The position numbers and the translations under genes are program-made. Below the pieces are notes generated by a model. That model was not told the DNA's origin and ran no database searches. It saw only the letters and a list, made by a program, of their open reading frames with translations. From NCBI RefSeq assembly GCF_949987535.1, contig NC_080082.1:44827874-44891873 (forward strand): a stretch of 64,000 nucleotides of DNA, in the 5' to 3' direction. The first letter of the stretch is position 1; each line of letters opens with the position of its first letter. This DNA comes from Balaenoptera acutorostrata (Eukaryota; Chordata; Mammalia; Artiodactyla; Balaenopteridae). Positions 58,291-64,000 of this stretch are shown in pieces.

Positions 58291-58799
58291 AATATATTAT
58301 AATAGATCAACCATCCTATACCGACAAAGCCACATAACCAAAAAAGCATGATTAAAGCGTACATACTTAGAGACAGAAACTATTTTAAAATGTATACTGG
58401 CTGGGACTTGGCTCAGGATTAGGTTGTAAATTCCTGTTTGGACCCTGCCCTGCTTCAAACACATGCCATTGTGATAGGTAAAATATAATTCAAAAAGTTA
58501 TAAAATATACGGCTGTCTTCAAAAACAAGATAAACATTGCAATGATGAGAGAGGAATTAGAAACACAAAGTGGCAGTCAATTGCCACACACAAACACAAA
58601 GTGGCAGACTTCCAGTGGCCAAAGCCATGGAGGGGTGGTGGGGACTAAGAGGACCCCACAGTAGGTGGGGTGTGCCTGAGAGCCACTGTGGGAGCTTGCA
58701 GGCTGGAGCTGTGCCCCTAATTTAGAAAGGATGGCTAGGAAAAAGTGCACCCAACTGCTATCAGGTGAACAGGGATTCACTAGGTGATTGATAGGTCTA

Positions 58800-61700
58800 G
58801 AATCTGAGCTACATAGAGGATGTAGCAATTATAAGATCTGTACAATTAGTTGGATGCTGCTAAATGCTATTGATTCACTGAAGAGAGAAATGACAGACTC
58901 AGATCAGCTGATTAATTACCAACTTGAGGTATGGTATGGCAATCAGAAGGCCTCTGTGGCAACGTTCACACAGATCATCCTTCCTCATCGGAAAGCAAAC
59001 CACGCTTAAGATGAGACCTAGGATCTGACTATAAGAGCAGCAAAACTCCAGAGAAGACTGAGGTCTCCTATGCCAAAATCAAGGCCGAGGTAGAAAAGAA
59101 CTGGGACTCTGAGACTTGGCATAGAGACATCTGAGTGGATACCTCACAACAGTGAACTCCTGGACTCCCCTGAGCCCTCTACCTACAGAAGTGGTCGACT
59201 TCCTTCCTAGAAGATGGCAGATCCTCTTGCTCGAACTCTATTCAGAGAACCCCATAGAACAATAACTAGAGTCAAATCTCAGCAGGCCCTGCTAAGGGAA
59301 GGGAATTATTCACCAATGGAACTGAAGGACCTGACCTATGTGAACCCACAAGAACTAGGAAGGCTTGCCTGAAAGGGGATCTCAAGGCTACTGAACCAAG
59401 GGTAGGTGGGGAAGGGACACAGAACATAAGACTGGATGAGGTTTTGACACTTTGTCAGGTTCTGAGAGCCAGTCTTAATAACTTCTGGAATGGCCCCTAG
59501 AATCTTGGGAAAAAATTCTCATCTTAAATGCAATATGGAAATATGATAACAACCTTGTTAAATAAGGGATTCAGATCTTTGATCTCAGAGATGTGGGCAT
59601 GTTGGAATAGATCTATTATATAGGCTCTGAGTTCTCACCATATGACTATGTCCATTGAGAAAATCCATAGGAAACTTTCTTCACTAAGGAGCAAGGGAAA
59701 AGTTAGGGGTTGGGGCAGGTGGGAAGGCACAGACTTCACTAAGAAGTTCGGTGATGGCTGTCTTCTGTAAGCTAGGCTGATAATGGATCTTTTAAGGAGT
59801 TGGCACCCTAGAGTCACTAAAGACAGAAGGATTCTGGAACAGCAGAGGCCATATAGTAGCACACAGTCATCAGAGGCAAGGTAGAAAGCTAGGTCAGGAT
59901 GGCAACCAGGGGACTTTGATCTACAAGGACTTGTGGTGATTCCCCATAGACCATCATGTATCTAGGAAAAAGATATATGGGTAGCTGACAAAGGTATTGA
60001 TCCCTGGTGGGGATCCTTAGTTGTGGCACGTGGGCTCCTTAGTTGTGGCAGGCAGGCTCCTTAGTTGCAGTATGTGGGCTTCTTAGTTGTAGCATGTGGA
60101 CTCTTAATTGCAGCATGCATGTGGGATCTAGTTCCCTGACCAGGGATCGAAGCCGGGCCCCCTGCTTTGGGAGCACAGAGTCTTAACCACTGCTTCACCA
60201 GGGAAGTCCCCAGAAAATAGAGATAAATCACACCAGTGGGCAGCCACAATGTTGTAGCAGTTCTCAGACCTACAACCCATCAATTGAGTAAAGACCCTGC
60301 AACGAAATGCCACAGGAAGTATAAACAGTAACCATTACTCCAGTTTTGAGTAACAGTGCAGGGGAAGGGGAAAACCTATATCGTTAGTATGCTGTTGGAC
60401 ACAGTATCAGAGTCAACATTAGTACTAAGAGACTCAAAGCACCATCATCCCCCACCCCTCATTAAAGTACATGGGTACAACTAATGAATGGAAACTTTCT
60501 TGTGTTGGGTCCACAGATCCACCAAGTGGTCATTTCCTCAGATCCTAAATCAGTAATCAGGATGGACATACTTAGCAGCTAGCATGGTGGGAAAGACCAA
60601 ATGCCAGGCCCTGAAATTGTCCCTGATCCCCTGACCTAAACAATCAAAAACAATACCACATCCTGGGGGCAAAGGCAGAAATTAGTGTTATTCTCAAAGA
60701 CTTAAAGATTAGAAAATTGGGACAAAGGAGATCTTGGTTAGAATCTTGTGTATAAAACTATGGGAGCCAGATGTGTGGGGTTTTGTATCACATGTCAGTG
60801 CCCACAGGGAGCACCTACTGCAGGGGAGGCGGTAAACAACTAAGTGGAACCAGGTAGGAAAGCACTCTTATATAGGAGGTACCAACTAGCATCATCAGAC
60901 ACCCATTACCTGCCCAAGAAATGTTCAGCCACTCAGCAGAAGCCTTTGATACAGTGTCATCCGCAAGAGACCAACAAAACACAGGTGGCAAGTTCATTAT
61001 ATCCAACTCCTTCCACTCTGGAGAGAGCAGTGACTCCTCCTCGGAGGGATTAATACTTTTTTCTGATATGGGTTTCCTTTCCTGCCCACAGTGTCGTGAT
61101 CCAAAGCAAACAGCGCATGATTTATTGTCATTGAATTCCATATAACATTGCCTTGTACCAAGGGACCCACTGTATGAGAAAGGAGGTCAGAAATACACAA
61201 GGCCCTTTGGGCCTATCATGTACTCAATCACCCAGAAGCTGCCAACTTAGCAAGATGCATTAACTTGGAGGTGACAACTTACAAGCTTGGGATACAGTCC
61301 TCAAGATGCAGGATATACCTTGAGTCGAAGGCCATTATAAGATGTTCTGTCTTCAATAGATATAATATATGGATCTAAGAACCAAAAGGTTGAAGTGGCC
61401 ATGGCCCTGTTATTCATCACTCCCAATGGTCTGCGAATGACCTCCCCCACCCTCTGAGTTCCCTGAAGGAGAAGTTTCACCAGGAGACACAATAAAAGTC
61501 CCACTAAACTTAAAAGTATACTTGCCATCTGGTCATTTGGGGCTCTTTGTACCAGTATATCAGCAGGAAAAGTAAGGAACTGTCATACTGGCAGGGATCA
61601 TCAGGAGGAGATGGGTTAACGATACATAATGGAAATAGGGAAGGTGTGTTTGGGACATAGGGGATGATCCATTGGGGCATCTCTTAGTGTTCACATATGG

Positions 61701-62400
61701 TCATCATGAATGGCAATTATAGCAACCATAGCCTGAAAGGATATAGTTCAGGCCCCTCAAAGGATGAAGGTCGGGGCCACCTTACCAGGTAAGCCAAGTA
61801 GACCAGCAGAGGGCAAGCTGTAGCGGACGGTTGAGAAGGGATATGCTGAGTATCAGTTATGGCCTCAGAACCAACCGGAGCAGTGAAAATCTTAGGTTAT
61901 CCTACTAACCCTCTTCTCCTAAGTTACGTTTCCCTGAAAATTGTAGCCCATCACTCACTCAGGTAATCTATGACTGGATGGAGTGAAACTGTGTGACATG
62001 AGAGGATCTGAGAGGCAGAATAATGTGGAATTCTACCCAAATCCCTTTTCACTATCTTTGGGCATCTCTCTCCCATCTCCTGGACCAGAGTCTGGGCAAC
62101 TCTGAAGCACAATTTCCACTACAGAGCTCCCTGTGTGACCAGGCCCTCTAAAGGACTGGGCCTGAAGCTGTACCTCACTGGCTTCCTCCCTTCCCTGCCC
62201 TCTCCCCCACTTCCTACCAGACTCTTAGGGCACTGTCTTCATAAACCATCTGTACACCAGTCCTCATCTCAGAGGCTTTTTCTACAGACCCGACCTAAGA
62301 AGGTAACTTTATCTTTTTCTTTTCTTTTTCTCACTCTAGAGGAGTGGAAATTGTTTCTGAGGGGTTGAGAGAGTAAACACCAGGGCTGAGACTCACTGAT
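58800..62400 (+). mobile_element. Decayed ERVL/MaLR-like internal region
   Basis: Fragments in plus orientation resemble old ERVL-group internal sequence. About 58870-59040 recalls a gag-proximal part, with one open frame of 73 codons at 58788-59009. About 61540-61830 has 'gtaccagtatatcagcagg', 'ggggcatctcttagtgttc' and 'ggccaccttaccaggtaag', which recall the 3' internal part. All frames are broken by many stops. A CHR SINE interrupts the region at about 60,000. Boundaries are uncertain and parts may be other sequence. Confidence 0.45.
59998..60212 (-). mobile_element. CHR-1-type tRNA-Glu SINE, antisense
   Basis: Ends 'cttcaccagggaagtccc' (complement of the head) and includes 'ccctgaccagggatcgaag'. 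The left part has four imperfect copies of a 'ccttagttgtggcaggcagg' type unit. It sits within the ERVL-like region, so it is younger. Confidence 0.88.
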
Positions 62401-62599
62401 AGGAATAGGCTCCAGGGTGACCTACTGGATGAGGAAATGTCCCAAAGCCCTAGGGTAACGCCTGCAGGAATAGTAACATTCCCATGCATGTGTAGTAAAC
62501 CCCAGAACATTCCATAACACCTCAGAAGAGGTTGCAGAGCCCAGCTATTCAGACAAAGCCTTCATACCACTCAGAGATGCTCTTGTCCTGTCATACCAT

Positions 62600-64000
62600 C
62601 ACTTCAGACAGTGGATAAAAAGCAAATATGCAGCCACCATTTGCAGCTAAGAGGGAAAACCCATGGGTCTCAGGTACGGTGATCAGAGCAGAGAAGACGT
62701 CTGAGCAGATGCTATCCATGAACAAGATGAAATGCCTCAATGCAGAAGCCATGAAAGCACAAAATAGAAGGAAGGGATGTGGGAACACAGCACAGTGCAC
62801 ACAAGGAGTCAAAACTAGACAAGTGCATCACTAAAGGACCAGAAGAAAAAGCCCACTATTGCTTGAAATTAGAGAAAATTTAATAGAAACATGAATCAAA
62901 TAAAATTAAAATTAAAAGATGAGATGATAAAATTACAGAAGGAGATGGACATAGATATTGGAAAACAAAATTGGAACCCGGGAAGTATTATTACAGAGGA
63001 ACAGAATGGATACTGTTGATAATATAATTACTGACCTAGAGGAAATATTTAGGGTAATAAAAATGAATGCATATTTTTAAAAAAACAAAGAAATCAAAAT
63101 CATTAGGGAGACAGACTGACTATAAAAAAGAGACAGACAATTTGTCTTAGGAATAATTGGTATTCCTAAAGAAGAAAACACAACAAATGGAACAAAATAT
63201 GTATTCAAAGATATAATACAAGAAATTTCCCCTGTATTAAAAATAATAACTGAACCTGACAAAAACAAAACAAAACAGTTTTAAAAGAGCATAATGTATG
63301 TCAGGGAAATTTGATACAGAAACCTCAACACAAAGACATATCCCATCCTAATTAAGTTATAAAACTTCAAAGTTAAGAGAGAAGTCCTGACACATCCAAG
63401 CAGAAAGAGCAAAACCACACACAATGGGAAAATCTGGCCAGACTCTGGTTTCTCTAAAGTAACATTCAGAGCCAGAATAAAAGGTATTCACATCTCAGAG
63501 TTCCAAGAGAAAGAAAAAGTGAGCCTAGAATAAGACACTTAGCCAAAGTTATTTCTATATAAAAGCAAGAAGCAGCCATCTGAATATTAAATACTTAAGA
63601 AAATACAGAACATATGAACTTTTTTGGAGGAAAAAAGAACTACCCATAATTAAATCCAGCCAATTAACAGATAAATAATAATAATAGTAATAATAATTAT
63701 AAATATAAACTCAGGAATTTAGAAATTGGGATAAAAGAACTAGGGTTGAGCAAAGGATTCATCTAAATATAGAAGAAAGGGCAAGCAACTAAGGGAATTA
63801 TGATAGCAGAACAAATTATGACATTAATTAACCTGGATAAGGTAAAAGTCATACAATAACTGACAACTCTCAGAAGATGAAAGGTAAACTCATCAATGTC
63901 TCATCTTTCAAAGAAGGGAGTCAATAAGCTAAGTGTGAAACTTTGAAACAAACTCAAAACTTGAAACATACTTTTTGAAAATAATGATTATTAACTCCTG
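62600..64000 (+). mobile_element. HAL1-like (half-L1) element, cut by window end
   Basis: A-rich plus strand. Around 63140-63290 it reads in frame like an L1-type ORF1 RRM start ('GIIGIPKEE' near 63149-63175), but with stops before and after. The AT-rich tail (63660-64000) shows no ORF2. HAL1 elements carry ORF1 only, which fits. Heavily decayed. Confidence 0.55.

Overview
The window is mammalian nuclear DNA, most likely from a whale or dolphin or a close cetartiodactyl relative. The main clue is the SINEs. They begin with a 'gggcttccctggtgg'-type tRNA-Glu-derived head and run through the 'cacatgccgc' and 'gagcctgcgc' blocks of CHR-1/CHR-2 SINEs. The L1 subfamilies and their 3'UTR types also fit this group. 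Deeper mammalian repeats (MIR, L2, HAL1, MER5A-like hAT, ERVL/MaLR LTRs) confirm a placental genome. I recognise no host protein-coding exon, tRNA, rRNA or CRISPR. Almost all short open frames in the GC-rich part look like chance frames. The only long coding sequences belong to L1 retrotransposons.

Layout: 1-6.5 kb is mostly unique sequence with MIR and MaLR-type LTR fragments. 6.5-17.2 kb is a dense L1 pile-up. It holds a full 5'UTR with decayed ORF1 and a stub of ORF2 (copy A), then a second L1 with intact ORF1 and near full-length but broken ORF2 (copy B), then a 0.77-kb polyadenylated segment of unknown origin, then two more L1 3' ends with different 3'UTR types. 17.2-44.5 kb is GC-richer and mostly unique, with CHR SINEs at 18.3, 20.8 and 31.1 kb, MIR/L2/hAT fossils and CA-rich repeats. 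It also holds a striking 38-bp inverted repeat at 36.6/37.4 kb. 44.5-45.3 kb is an ERVL-type LTR followed by a primer-binding site. 43.9-44.3 and 47.8-48.3 kb look like non-repetitive blocks rich in homeodomain-type TAATTA sites. 48.6-50.6 kb is an L2 copy split by a 5'-truncated L1 with a perfect 13-bp target duplication. 51.5-53.1 kb carries an old antisense L1 and a young antisense L1 tail with a perfect 15-bp target duplication. 56.6-57.0 kb looks like an antisense ERV1-type LTR. 58.8-62.4 kb is decayed ERVL-like internal sequence interrupted by an antisense CHR SINE. 62.6 kb to the end is HAL1-like.

The window therefore records retrotransposition in an intergenic or intronic region rather than genes that work together. 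I found no convincing new biological system. The best leads are the retroposed segment at 15.35-16.12 kb, the A/B L1 junction at 10.23 kb, the long-range inverted repeat at 36.6-37.4 kb, and the two homeodomain-site-rich blocks.
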